The notes under the pieces are model-generated. The model made no database searches and was not told where the DNA came from. It worked only from the letters and a program-made list of their open reading frames with translations. Of a DNA stretch of 64,000 nt, positions 1 to 7,339 are shown piece by piece; position 1 is the stretch's first letter; each line of letters begins with the position of its first letter. The DNA is from Thaumasiovibrio sp047250365. GTDB lineage: Bacteria > Pseudomonadota > Gammaproteobacteria > Enterobacterales > Vibrionaceae. The position numbers and the translations under genes are program-made. The stretch is from positions 56,136 to 120,135 of the forward strand of contig NZ_JBLBVL010000009.1 of the NCBI RefSeq assembly GCF_047250365.1, read 5' to 3'.

Positions 1-276
1 CATGGCACTGAGACTAATGCTGCCCGTTTGCAGACCACGGCGAGGACCAAGGCGTTGGTCGTTGTCCGTGCCCTTTACAGTATCGCCATAATCGTTAGCA
101 AGATTGGATAAGATTTGTAACAGCAGAGCCGTCAGTATTGCTAACAAAGTGATGGTTAGTGAAAACTGGTTATCGAGGTTAGCAACAGCACTGCCACAAA
201 CGATAGAGGCGATGGCCAGCGGCAAAGTTTTAGGTCGTGCAGCATGAAGCCAAATAGCAAGGGTGGAGGAGGACAT
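1..276 (-). CDS. menA: MenA, 1,4-dihydroxy-2-naphthoate polyprenyltransferase (N-terminal part, runs off window)
   Basis: Reading the reverse strand from the ATG at 276 gives 92 open codons to the window edge. The protein starts MSSSTLAIWLHAARPKTLPL and later has NLANDYGDTVKGTDND followed by an RLGPRRGLQ-like stretch. The NxxxDxxxGxD-type motif is the Mg-prenyl-diphosphate site of UbiA-family transferases and matches MenA. MenA attaches the polyprenyl tail to DHNA in the membrane during menaquinone synthesis. Two hydrophobic stretches are already visible. It lies directly downstream of hslVU in the same direction, the usual gammaproteobacterial order, but a terminator-like hairpin separates them. 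The rest of the gene is outside the window. Confidence 0.9.
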   Translation of the reverse strand, partial: MSSSTLAIWLHAARPKTLPLAIASIVCGSAVANLDNQFSLTITLLAILTALLLQILSNLANDYGDTVKGTDNDQRLGPRRGLQTGSISLSAM

Positions 277-337
277 GATTACTCATCGTTATAATAAACA
301 CGCGCTAATGATAATCTAAATTAACGGTAGTGCTAAC

Positions 338-366
338 AAAAAAACCCAGCCATGTTTGACTGGGTT
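338..366 (-). terminator. Rho-independent terminator after hslU
   Basis: Read on the minus strand, AACCCAG and CTGGGTT (366-360 and 349-343) form a 7-bp stem with a 10-nt loop, followed by a run of seven T (344-338). It lies between the hslU stop and the menA start and should end most hslVU transcripts. Confidence 0.75.
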
Positions 367-386
367 AGCATTCGCTTTCATCTCGG

Positions 387-1721
387 TTAAAGAATAAAGC
401 GACTGAGATCTTCGTCAGCCACCAGCTCACCAAGGTGCTTTTTCACATAGGCTTCGTCGATGAGCATGCTATCGCCAGCTCTATCGGTCGCTTCAAATGA
501 AATCTCTTCCATTAGGCGTTCCATTACCGTATGCAGGCGGCGAGCACCGATGTTCTCAGTGCTTTCATTGACTTGCCAAGCAGCTTCTGCAATTTGGTTG
601 ATGCCGCTTTCATCAAAGCTGATAGTGACACTTTCGGTTTCTAAAAGGGCAGAGTATTGCTCTGTTAAAGACGCTTTCGGCTCGGTTAAAATGCGTTTGA
701 AGTCGCCGCTGCTAAGTGCCTCTAATTCAACACGGATTGGTAAACGCCCCTGTAGTTCAGGGATCAAGTCAGACGGTTTAGCAACCTGGAATGCCCCCGA
801 TGCGACAAATAGAATGTGATCCGTTTTTACCATGCCGTGCTTGGTCGTAACCGTCGAGCCTTCGATTAATGGCAGCAAATCTCGTTGCACCCCTTCACGG
901 GACACGTCTGGACCTGATACATCACCGCGCTTACAGATTTTATCGATCTCATCGATAAAGACGATACCGTTATTTTCGACCGCGTAGATTGCTTGCTCTT
1001 TGAGCTCTTCAGGGTTAACCAGTTTGGCAGCTTCTTCTTCGGTTGCCAGCTTTAGCGCATCTTTAATTTTCATTTTGCGCTTTTTACTTTCACTTCCACC
1101 AGAGAGGTTCTGAAATAGCCCCTGCAGCTGATTGGTCATCTCTTCCATGCCTGGAGGGGCCATAATTTCGACACCGACTTGTGGCGCAGCCACGTCAATA
1201 TCGATTTCTTTATCATCTAACTTGCCTTCGCGCAGTTTCTTGCGGAACGATTGACGGGTTGAGGAATTGCTATCACTCTCTTCTGCCTTACCCCAAGCAT
1301 CACGTGCTGGTGGCAGCAGCGCGTCGAGAATGCGTTCTTCTGCTTGCTCTTCAGCGCGAAAGCGTACTTTCTCAGTGGCTTGTTGGTGGGTCATTTTCAT
1401 GGCCACATCCGTTAGATCACGAATAATAGTTTCAACTTCTTTGCCCACATAGCCCACTTCGGTGAACTTGGTGGCTTCTACTTTAATGAATGGGGCATTG
1501 GCCAGCTTGGCAAGGCGTCGAGCTATTTCGGTTTTACCAACGCCGGTCGGGCCGATCATCAAGATATTTTTTGGGGTAACTTCTGGACGCAGCTCATCGC
1601 TAAGCTGCATACGACGCCAGCGGTTACGCAGGGCAATTGCCACTGCGCGTTTGGCTTTGTCTTGACCAATAATATGACGATCAAGTTCGTGAACGATTTC
1701 GCGGGGGGTCATTTCAGACAT
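387..1721 (-). CDS. hslU: HslU (ClpY), AAA+ unfoldase of the HslUV protease
   Basis: The 444-residue protein has the family's usual length. It has a Walker A motif GPTGVGKT at about 57-64, a Walker B region with FIDEIDKI near 255, and an intermediate (I) domain around 110-240. The C-terminus ends in DLSRFIL, the tail that docks into HslV and activates it. HslU hexamers unfold and thread cytosolic substrates into the HslV chamber using ATP. The start MSEMTPREI follows hslV by 11 bases, so the two are co-transcribed. Expression probably depends on the heat-shock-type promoter upstream of hslV. Confidence 0.97.
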   Translation of the reverse strand: MSEMTPREIVHELDRHIIGQDKAKRAVAIALRNRWRRMQLSDELRPEVTPKNILMIGPTGVGKTEIARRLAKLANAPFIKVEATKFTEVGYVGKEVETIIRDLTDVAMKMTHQQATEKVRFRAEEQAEERILDALLPPARDAWGKAEESDSNSSTRQSFRKKLREGKLDDKEIDIDVAAPQVGVEIMAPPGMEEMTNQLQGLFQNLSGGSESKKRKMKIKDALKLATEEEAAKLVNPEELKEQAIYAVENNGIVFIDEIDKICKRGDVSGPDVSREGVQRDLLPLIEGSTVTTKHGMVKTDHILFVASGAFQVAKPSDLIPELQGRLPIRVELEALSSGDFKRILTEPKASLTEQYSALLETESVTISFDESGINQIAEAAWQVNESTENIGARRLHTVMERLMEEISFEATDRAGDSMLIDEAYVKKHLGELVADEDLSRFIL

Positions 1722-1732
1722 GCTGCATCCTG

Positions 1733-2260
1733 TTATTTTATTTCAAGTTCTTCGACAGTGTGGCTTTGATTGGTGAAGACACAAATATCACCTGCGATAG
1801 TCAGTGCTTTTTCTGCAATTGTGCGAGCGTCTAGCTCGGTGTTTTCGAGTAGTGCGATAGCTGCGGCTTGAGCAAAGTTGCCACCAGAGCCAATTGCGAT
1901 GAGGTCGTTCTCTGGCTGAACGACGTCGCCATTACCCGTGATGATCAGAGAGGCCGTTTCATCAGCGACAGCCAACAGCGCCTCAAGGCGACGCAGAGAG
2001 CGATCGGTGCGCCAATCTTTGGCAAGTTCAACTGCTGCTTTAGTGAGGTGGCCTTGGTGCATTTCTAGCTTGCGTTCAAAGCGCTCAAATAGGGTGAATG
2101 CATCAGCAGTACCGCCAGCAAACCCTGCCAGTACTTTATTATTGTAGAGTCGGCGTACTTTACGGGCATTACCTTTCATTACGGTATTGCCGAGTGAGAC
2201 CTGACCGTCTCCTGCAATGACCACTTTGTTGTCGCGGCGAACAGATACGATAGTTGTCAC
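1733..2260 (-). CDS. hslV: HslV (ClpQ), threonine peptidase subunit of HslUV
   Basis: The protein is 175 residues from a GTG start at 2260, reading M-TTIVSVRR. Family members are N-terminal-nucleophile hydrolases whose mature first residue is the catalytic Thr exposed by Met removal. Only the GTG start provides this; an in-frame ATG four codons upstream (2272) would bury the Thr. A GAGG Shine-Dalgarno sits about 6 bases before the GTG. The body (GDGQVSLGNTVMKG, FAGGTADAFTLFERFERKLE, ENDLIAIGSGG) is very close to the E. coli protein. It forms a double hexameric ring capped by HslU. Confidence 0.96.
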   Translation of the reverse strand: MTTIVSVRRDNKVVIAGDGQVSLGNTVMKGNARKVRRLYNNKVLAGFAGGTADAFTLFERFERKLEMHQGHLTKAAVELAKDWRTDRSLRRLEALLAVADETASLIITGNGDVVQPENDLIAIGSGGNFAQAAAIALLENTELDARTIAEKALTIAGDICVFTNQSHTVEELEIK

Positions 2261-2313
2261 GGTGAACCTCATTGTTATGTTGGCAATGTGATGCCATAAA
2301 AGCCATGCTCTTT

Positions 2314-2342
2314 ATCTGGGGATGAAGTCTGTGCTTTTCAAG
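2314..2342 (-). promoter_or_regulatory. Heat-shock (sigma-32 type) promoter for hslVU
   Basis: On the minus strand CTTGAAA (2342-2336) is followed after 14 bases by CCCCAGAT (2321-2314). The consensus for RpoH promoters is CTTGAAA, 13-15 bases, CCCCATnT. It is about 55 bases upstream of the hslV GTG, and E. coli hslVU is a known heat-shock operon. The match is direct; activity is inferred. Confidence 0.8.
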
Positions 2343-2346
2343 CATT

Positions 2347-2372
2347 AAAAAAGCAGCGTAGTGCTGCTTTTT
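2347..2372 (-). terminator. Terminator after ftsN
   Basis: GCAGC and GCTGC (2353-2357 and 2363-2367) pair around the loop GTAGT and are flanked by A6 and T5, extending the stem and giving a U-tract in either direction. It lies downstream of ftsN and only a few bases from the hslVU heat-shock promoter, insulating the two units. Confidence 0.7.
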
Positions 2373-2399
2373 GTTTGCGGGGAATGAATATGATTTAGG

Positions 2400-2996
2400 C
2401 TAGTCCCAGTACCAAATTGCGCAGGGTTCGATACCAGCTCGACGTAATTGGTTACGATCGCGCTCAGCATCACGTTTTCGGTCGTAGGGGCCGAGTACAA
2501 CTCGGTGCCATTGACCATTTTCACCTTCACTCACTCGCACTTCACTGGTTAGACCTTGAAAGGCGATCATCGCTTTACGTTCTTCAGCAGGAGCGCTTTG
2601 GCGATAAGCACCACACTGCATTAGATATGGCCGAGTCGGAGCCTGAGGGGCCTTTTTCTCAACTTCAACCGTCCTATTTTCGAGCAACTCCATATACTGC
2701 CACTCTTCTTCGGGTTTTGGTGGAAGGGGCTTGCTGGCTGATGTTGCAGACTTGTCAGCCGGTTTTTCAGTGGGTTTGTTGTCCTGTGTCTTTGATTGAG
2801 TCGGCGCTGTGGTGCTGGTTGCGACGGGCTCAGATGCAGGGGTTGTGGATAGAAAATAGAGCCCATAGCCTAATGCGCTGACTAATCCGGCAGCGATAAT
2901 GGCCCACTTTATAGGGAATGGGGTATTGGATGTGGGTTGACGGCGTGATGGTTTCTTTTTTCCCTTACCGCGTTTAACGTAATCTCTGCTTGCCAC
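2400..2996 (-). CDS. ftsN: FtsN, essential cell-division protein with SPOR domain
   Basis: The 198-residue protein is bitopic. A basic cytoplasmic head (MASRDYVKRGKGKKK) is followed by one membrane segment at about 31-49, a Pro/Thr/Lys-rich periplasmic linker at about 50-120 and a C-terminal SPOR domain at about 122-198 containing YLMQCGAYRQ and VVLGPYDRKRDAERDRNQLR. FtsN arrives late at the septum and triggers constriction by activating FtsQLB and FtsWI; the SPOR domain binds denuded glycan. It is shorter than E. coli FtsN (about 320) mostly because of a short linker. The order cytR-ftsN-hslVU is the enterobacterial one. Confidence 0.93.
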   Translation of the reverse strand: MASRDYVKRGKGKKKPSRRQPTSNTPFPIKWAIIAAGLVSALGYGLYFLSTTPASEPVATSTTAPTQSKTQDNKPTEKPADKSATSASKPLPPKPEEEWQYMELLENRTVEVEKKAPQAPTRPYLMQCGAYRQSAPAEERKAMIAFQGLTSEVRVSEGENGQWHRVVLGPYDRKRDAERDRNQLRRAGIEPCAIWYWD

Positions 2997-3041
2997 AATT
3001 ATTCGTTTGTCATGATCTTAGTTGGGCAATATAGTACAAAC

Positions 3042-3071
3042 TTGCTCCTGCACTGACTAGGGCAGGAGCAA
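3042..3071. other. 10-bp hairpin between cytR and ftsN
   Basis: TTGCTCCTGC (3042-3051) and GCAGGAGCAA (3062-3071) are perfect inverted repeats around a 10-nt loop. Read toward ftsN there is no real T-tract after the stem, so it could be a weak or Rho-assisted terminator, or an mRNA processing structure in the cytR-ftsN transcript. Confidence 0.6.
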
Positions 3072-3103
3072 CATTCCTATAAAAAACTGATAAGAAGTCG
3101 CCA

Positions 3104-4108
3104 CTATTGTGGTGGTGGTGCCGCACTTTCACGAATAACCAACTTCGCATCTAACAATACGGAACCAGACTGTACCTCTTCTCCTTTAAGAAGTTGTAGC
3201 AACATTTGCATTGCCTGGCGGCCAATTTCATAACGAGGTTGAGAGACAGTGGTGAGTGGTGGGTCACAGTACTCAGCAAACTGGATATCATCAAAGCCAA
3301 CGATAGAGAGCTCTTGTGGCACACGTACACCCAAGCGTTTGGCTTGTTGCATTGCACCGATAGCAATGACGTCATTATGGCAAAAAATAGCGGTAGGCGG
3401 TTCAGGAAGCGACAGTAGCGATGTCACAGCGCGTGCGCCGGATGCAAAAGAGAAATCACTCTGTACGGTATAGGCCGGATTAAGGGTAATACCTCCTCGA
3501 CGTAACGCTTGTTGGTAGCCTTGGGTGCGAAATTCACATAATGGAGCATCGCTAGGGCCAGTGATTTGAGCGATGTGCTTATGCCCCATTTGGGTTAGGT
3601 AATTCACCGCTTCAAATGCGGCAGTGAGGTTATCAATGTGCACCGTTGGTAGCTCTAGTTCAGGGGCGTACTCACACGCCATCACTAAAGGTGGAAGGTT
3701 CTTCTGCTCCGGTTTACTGACATCAAAGGGGAGTTGCGTACCAAGTAAAAGCATCCCATCAGCCTGTTTGGTGAAGACCAAATTGACAAATGAGCTTTCA
3801 CGTTGTTTTTGTTGTCCACTATCGCCCAGTAACACCAAATAGCCGTTTTCCATCGCAGCTTCTTCGATGCCACGAATAATTTCAGTGAAATAAGGGTCAC
3901 AGATGTCGGGAATGATCGCCACGATAGTCTTAGACTCATTGCGTCGCAGATTGCGTGCGAGTGAGTTAGGGGAGTACCCGGCTTCCATGACTGCCTGCTC
4001 AACTTTTCTTCGTGTAGAGGCCGACACTTTTTCCGGGTTCATCAATGCCCGCGAAACAGTCGCGGTAGAAACTCCGGCAAGCTGGGCAACATCCTTCATT
4101 GTCGCCAT
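3104..4108 (-). CDS. cytR: CytR, LacI-family repressor of nucleoside uptake and catabolism
   Basis: The protein has 334 residues from the ATG at 4108 (MATMKDVAQLAGVSTATVSR). An AGGA Shine-Dalgarno lies about 10 bases upstream; a longer reading frame from 4159 adds 17 unconserved residues. The N-terminal LacI helix-turn-helix spans about 3-50, followed by a periplasmic-binding-like effector domain with VAIIPDICDPYFTEIIRGIE and LPTVHIDNLTAAF, both diagnostic of CytR. In E. coli it binds cytidine and acts as an anti-activator bound next to CRP. It lies between priA and ftsN as in enterics. In vibrios CytR is also linked to competence and biofilm control. Confidence 0.93.
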   Translation of the reverse strand: MATMKDVAQLAGVSTATVSRALMNPEKVSASTRRKVEQAVMEAGYSPNSLARNLRRNESKTIVAIIPDICDPYFTEIIRGIEEAAMENGYLVLLGDSGQQKQRESSFVNLVFTKQADGMLLLGTQLPFDVSKPEQKNLPPLVMACEYAPELELPTVHIDNLTAAFEAVNYLTQMGHKHIAQITGPSDAPLCEFRTQGYQQALRRGGITLNPAYTVQSDFSFASGARAVTSLLSLPEPPTAIFCHNDVIAIGAMQQAKRLGVRVPQELSIVGFDDIQFAEYCDPPLTTVSQPRYEIGRQAMQMLLQLLKGEEVQSGSVLLDAKLVIRESAAPPPQ

Positions 4109-4480
4109 AACATTAATCCTCGTTATATTTCTCTCGTGTTCAGCAATAGGACAACTCAAAACAAGTCATCAGCTAGCATTGCCAAAGTCTTGCAGGCGTA
4201 GCGACAAGAAATCAATGAACCGATGAAAACAGATTAGTCATTACGCCTAGAATCTAAAGCCTTAGAATCATTATCTATTCTATGCTCATGCTTGACTATT
4301 AGACACCGTTTGTCTGATTGTTTTTTCATAGAAAAAGTGATGTGCCTCACATACCTATTAACTTATTGGTCGCTCTAAAATAATAATTCATTGATATCAT
4401 TATTAATAGTATTGAAAACAAACCGACAATAAATGGCTACAAAGAGAGTGATGCAAGGCGACTTCGGGTTGGCGATATAA
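4109..4480. other. priA-cytR intergenic region
   Basis: This 372-base AT-rich stretch lies between the priA stop and the cytR start, both on the minus strand. It holds a CRP-like site (4336-4351) and AT-rich hexamers that could serve as the cytR promoter. No credible gene or terminator hairpin was found. Confidence 0.6.
4336..4351. promoter_or_regulatory. CRP-binding site upstream of cytR
   Basis: AGTGA-TGTGCC-TCACA matches the CRP consensus TGTGA-N6-TCACA at 9 of 10 positions. It lies about 230 bases upstream of the cytR start. E. coli cytR is CRP-activated and autoregulated, so a site here is expected. Confidence 0.65.
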
Positions 4481-6679
4481 CTAGACCATCTCTTGTGGTT
4501 CGACATCGAGCGTCCAGCGAACTTTTTTACTATCGGGGAGGACATTGATGGCAGGACGAGCGATGGATAACAACTGTTGTAGCATGCGCCGAGTAGGTGC
4601 TTGCACCAATAACTGCCAGCGGTAGCGTCCTGCTCGGCGAGCCAAAGGTGCTGGGTTGGGGCCCAGAACTTCAATGTCAGGTGAATAGACAGGGCTGGCC
4701 AGTAATAACTGTCTAACTTGATACAGAAAAGCCGCCGTCAGGTCATCATTGTTGGCCTCCGCACGGATCATGGCCAGATAGCGATAGGGTGGCAGTGCGG
4801 TTTGCTGCCGTTCTCTTAGTGCGTGCAGGGCAAAGTGGTTGTACCCCTGATGTAGCAGAGTGTGAAGCAGGGGGTGCTCAGGGTGATGGGTTTGCAACAG
4901 GACTTCGCCTGGCTTACTGGCTCGCCCTGCACGTCCAGCCACTTGAACCAGTAGTTGAGCAAGGCGTTCTGGCGCACGAAAGTCATTACTAAATAGGGCA
5001 CTGTCAACGTCTAGCAGCGCAACCAAGGTGACGTTCGGAAAATGGTGACCTTTGGCGAGCATTTGCGTGCCGATCAGTATTTGGTATTCGCCGGCATGAA
5101 TCGCATCTAAGTACTGTTCTAAACTGCCTTTGCGTCGTGTGCTGTCGCGGTCGATACGAATCGTTTTTTGTTGTGGAAATAACGAGGCGAGATGCTGCTC
5201 TAGTTGCTCGGTTCCAACACCTGCAGTAACGAGTTGGGTAGACCCGCATGATTGGCATTGTGGCATGAGTGGGCGTTGGGTCGCACAGTGATGGCAGCGC
5301 AGCTCTTTACTCTGGGCGTGATAGGTATAGTGGGTATCACAGCGCGGACAGTCCGCAATCCAGCCACAGGCATGGCATAGAAGAGCGGGAGCATAACCGC
5401 GTCGGTTAAGAAAGAGCAGAACCTGGTTGCCGGCATTGATGTGCTTGCGCATTTCGGCAATCAAAGAAGCGGATAACCCCCCTTCAAGGTATTGATTTTT
5501 AATATCCACGATACCATGGCGAGCGGTACTGGCTTTACCGGCTCGCTGACTAAGAGTTAGGTGGTGATACTTGCTTTGCTGTGCGTTATACAGTGACTCT
5601 AAAGAAGGGGTAGCAGAGCCGAGAATGATCGGGATCTGCTCCTTGCTTGCCCGCATAACGGCCAGATCTCGTGCATGGTAGCGCAGGGTGTCTTGTTGCT
5701 TGTAAGAAGCGTCGTGCTCTTCATCGATGATGATCATTCCAAGGGCTGCAAACGGGGTGAAGAGCGCAGACCGAGTGCCAATAATAATGCCGGCTTCATG
5801 TTCTCGGCCAGCGAGCCATGCTGTCAGTCGTTCACTGTCAGAGAGGCCAGAGTGGACCACAGAGAGAGGAATGCCGGCAAAGCGACGCTGAAAGCGCGAG
5901 ATCGTTTGTGGGGTAAGGCCAATTTCAGGCACTAGGATGAGTACCTGTTTACGGGCTGCTAAGATGGGTTCAATCACATTAAGGTACACTTCGGTTTTGC
6001 CTGAACCCGTAATGCCATCGAGTAGGTAGCAATGGTAGCCTTGCCCAGCATTAATGCTAGCCACGGCCAATGCTTGTTCGGTATTTAGTTGTGGTTTCTC
6101 TTGCGTGACATCGGTTGACCACTGTTGCCGCTGCGGTATATGGGTGTGATTGATAACCCAACCTTTTTTTGACATAGCCGTTAACGTAGCATGGGAAACA
6201 CTGTCGGCGAGTAATTCGCTATGGGGTCGTGCTCCATGTTGTAACAAAGCCAATACCTGCGCTTGCTTTGGTGCGCGTTGAGCAACAATGGTTGGGTTTT
6301 GCTCTTGTCCTTCAGAACTTAACGCCCAGCGCTTAATTGGTTTATGGCTGGCAGGTTCCCCCTTGCGCAGCAGAGCAGGCAGAGCCAGACTGACGGTGTC
6401 GCCAAAGGGGTATTGGTAATATTGGCTCGCCCACTGTAAAAGCTCGTATAGCGGTGTGGGCAAGATTGGGCATTGATCCAGAACCTCAGACACTTTTTTA
6501 AGCTTTTTAAACGGGGAGCTATCCACTAACTCAGTGACAATCCCAACAAGTTCACGGCGCTGAAATGGCACTTTTACTCGCCCACCAACGGTGACCGTTT
6601 GTTGTTCGGTGAGCTGATAGTCAAAGCACTTATCTAGTGGTACAGGTAAGGCGACACGTGCAATGCGGGGATTGGTCAT
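4481..6679 (-). CDS. priA: PriA, primosomal replication-restart helicase
   Basis: The 732-residue protein, the same length as E. coli PriA, starts at the ATG at 6679 behind a GGAG site; a longer frame to 6757 is not conserved. The N-terminal DNA-binding domain reads VALPVPLDKCFDYQL. The helicase core has GITGSGKTEVYL (Walker A) and IIIDEEHDASYKQQD (DEAH box). A zinc region follows with CHACGWIADCPRC and CHHC/CQSC cysteines that bind two zinc ions. PriA recognises stalled forks and D-loops and reloads DnaB. It is divergent from rpmE, the conserved arrangement. Confidence 0.97.
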   Translation of the reverse strand: MTNPRIARVALPVPLDKCFDYQLTEQQTVTVGGRVKVPFQRRELVGIVTELVDSSPFKKLKKVSEVLDQCPILPTPLYELLQWASQYYQYPFGDTVSLALPALLRKGEPASHKPIKRWALSSEGQEQNPTIVAQRAPKQAQVLALLQHGARPHSELLADSVSHATLTAMSKKGWVINHTHIPQRQQWSTDVTQEKPQLNTEQALAVASINAGQGYHCYLLDGITGSGKTEVYLNVIEPILAARKQVLILVPEIGLTPQTISRFQRRFAGIPLSVVHSGLSDSERLTAWLAGREHEAGIIIGTRSALFTPFAALGMIIIDEEHDASYKQQDTLRYHARDLAVMRASKEQIPIILGSATPSLESLYNAQQSKYHHLTLSQRAGKASTARHGIVDIKNQYLEGGLSASLIAEMRKHINAGNQVLLFLNRRGYAPALLCHACGWIADCPRCDTHYTYHAQSKELRCHHCATQRPLMPQCQSCGSTQLVTAGVGTEQLEQHLASLFPQQKTIRIDRDSTRRKGSLEQYLDAIHAGEYQILIGTQMLAKGHHFPNVTLVALLDVDSALFSNDFRAPERLAQLLVQVAGRAGRASKPGEVLLQTHHPEHPLLHTLLHQGYNHFALHALRERQQTALPPYRYLAMIRAEANNDDLTAAFLYQVRQLLLASPVYSPDIEVLGPNPAPLARRAGRYRWQLLVQAPTRRMLQQLLSIARPAINVLPDSKKVRWTLDVEPQEMV

Positions 6680-6796
6680 TATAGGGCTCCGATTAAAGAC
6701 AGCTCTAGTGTAATCACTCTGTACAACGGACGCAAAGCAGGAGCCAGTAGACGGCACATTCTAGTTAGAGCATGGGGAAAAAAACAACACATTTAG

Positions 6797-6825
6797 TTGA
6801 ACTAAGACAGGTGATAGATTACTAT
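6797..6825 (+). promoter_or_regulatory. Possible sigma-70 promoter for rpmE
   Basis: TTGAAC (6797-6802), 17 bases, then TACTAT (6820-6825), followed by a GC-rich stretch (acgccgcc) typical of stringently controlled promoters. Four of six bases match in each hexamer. It leaves a leader of roughly 100 bases before rpmE. Confidence 0.4.
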
Positions 6826-6870
6826 ACGCCGCCTGAATTCATTGTTGCAATTTCGTAGCGATGAACATTT

Positions 6871-6920
6871 ATTAACGACGTGTGGTGCCCGGCTTTGGAT
6901 CGGGAGAGCGACGCGGACTT
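6871..6920 (+). promoter_or_regulatory. Possible structured 5' leader of rpmE (L31 autoregulation)
   Basis: The leader contains a CCCG/CGGG stem (6888-6891, 6901-6904) and outer complementary CGT/ACG segments, unusually GC-rich next to AT-rich flanks. Gammaproteobacterial rpmE mRNAs are known to carry L31-binding leaders. Assignment rests on position and foldability only. Confidence 0.3.
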
Positions 6921-6937
6921 CACATTGAGGTTTTCCC

Positions 6938-7153
6938 ATGAAACAAGGTATTCACCCAGAATACAAAGCCGTAAACGCAAAATGTTCTTGCGGCAACACT
7001 TTCGCTTTCAACTCAACGTTGAAAAAAGGCGAAATTCACCTGGACGTATGTGACAAGTGCCACCCATTCTACACTGGTAAGCAACGTATCGTTGATACCG
7101 GCGGCCGTGTTGACAAGTTCAAAAAGCGTTTCGGTGCACTTTCAAGCAAGTAA
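6938..7153 (+). CDS. rpmE: Ribosomal protein bL31, zinc-binding type
   Basis: The 71-residue protein starts MKQGIHPEYKAV. It has Cys16, Cys18, Cys37 and Cys40, the zinc-ribbon set of the C-plus form of L31. This form gives way to a zinc-free paralogue under zinc starvation in many bacteria; no such paralogue is in the window. L31 bridges the 50S and 30S subunits. A GAGG site lies about 8 bases before the ATG, and a strong terminator follows. Confidence 0.97.
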   Translation: MKQGIHPEYKAVNAKCSCGNTFAFNSTLKKGEIHLDVCDKCHPFYTGKQRIVDTGGRVDKFKKRFGALSSK

Positions 7154-7170
7154 TTGCTGCACAGATTCGG

Positions 7171-7199
7171 AAAAAGGTTGCTTCGGCAACCTTTTTTTA
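7171..7199 (+). terminator. Terminator after rpmE
   Basis: AAAAAGGTTGC and GCAACCTTTTTT pair around a TTCG tetraloop and end in a T7 run: a textbook intrinsic terminator. Confidence 0.93.
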
Positions 7200-7339
7200 T
7201 GCTTGGAATTTGGCGATATTGTGCACCGCAAGCAAAAAATCATCCTCTTGTAGCACGCAGGGTGGGATTTTTTATCTTAGATGGCTTATGATTTGCGCAT
7301 GTTCCGTCATTGCGACAAATAATCAGGAAAATCACCACT

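Noticed and set aside
4375..4674. 99-codon minus-strand frame at the end of priA
   Set aside because: Overlaps the priA 3' end in another frame and has no family features.
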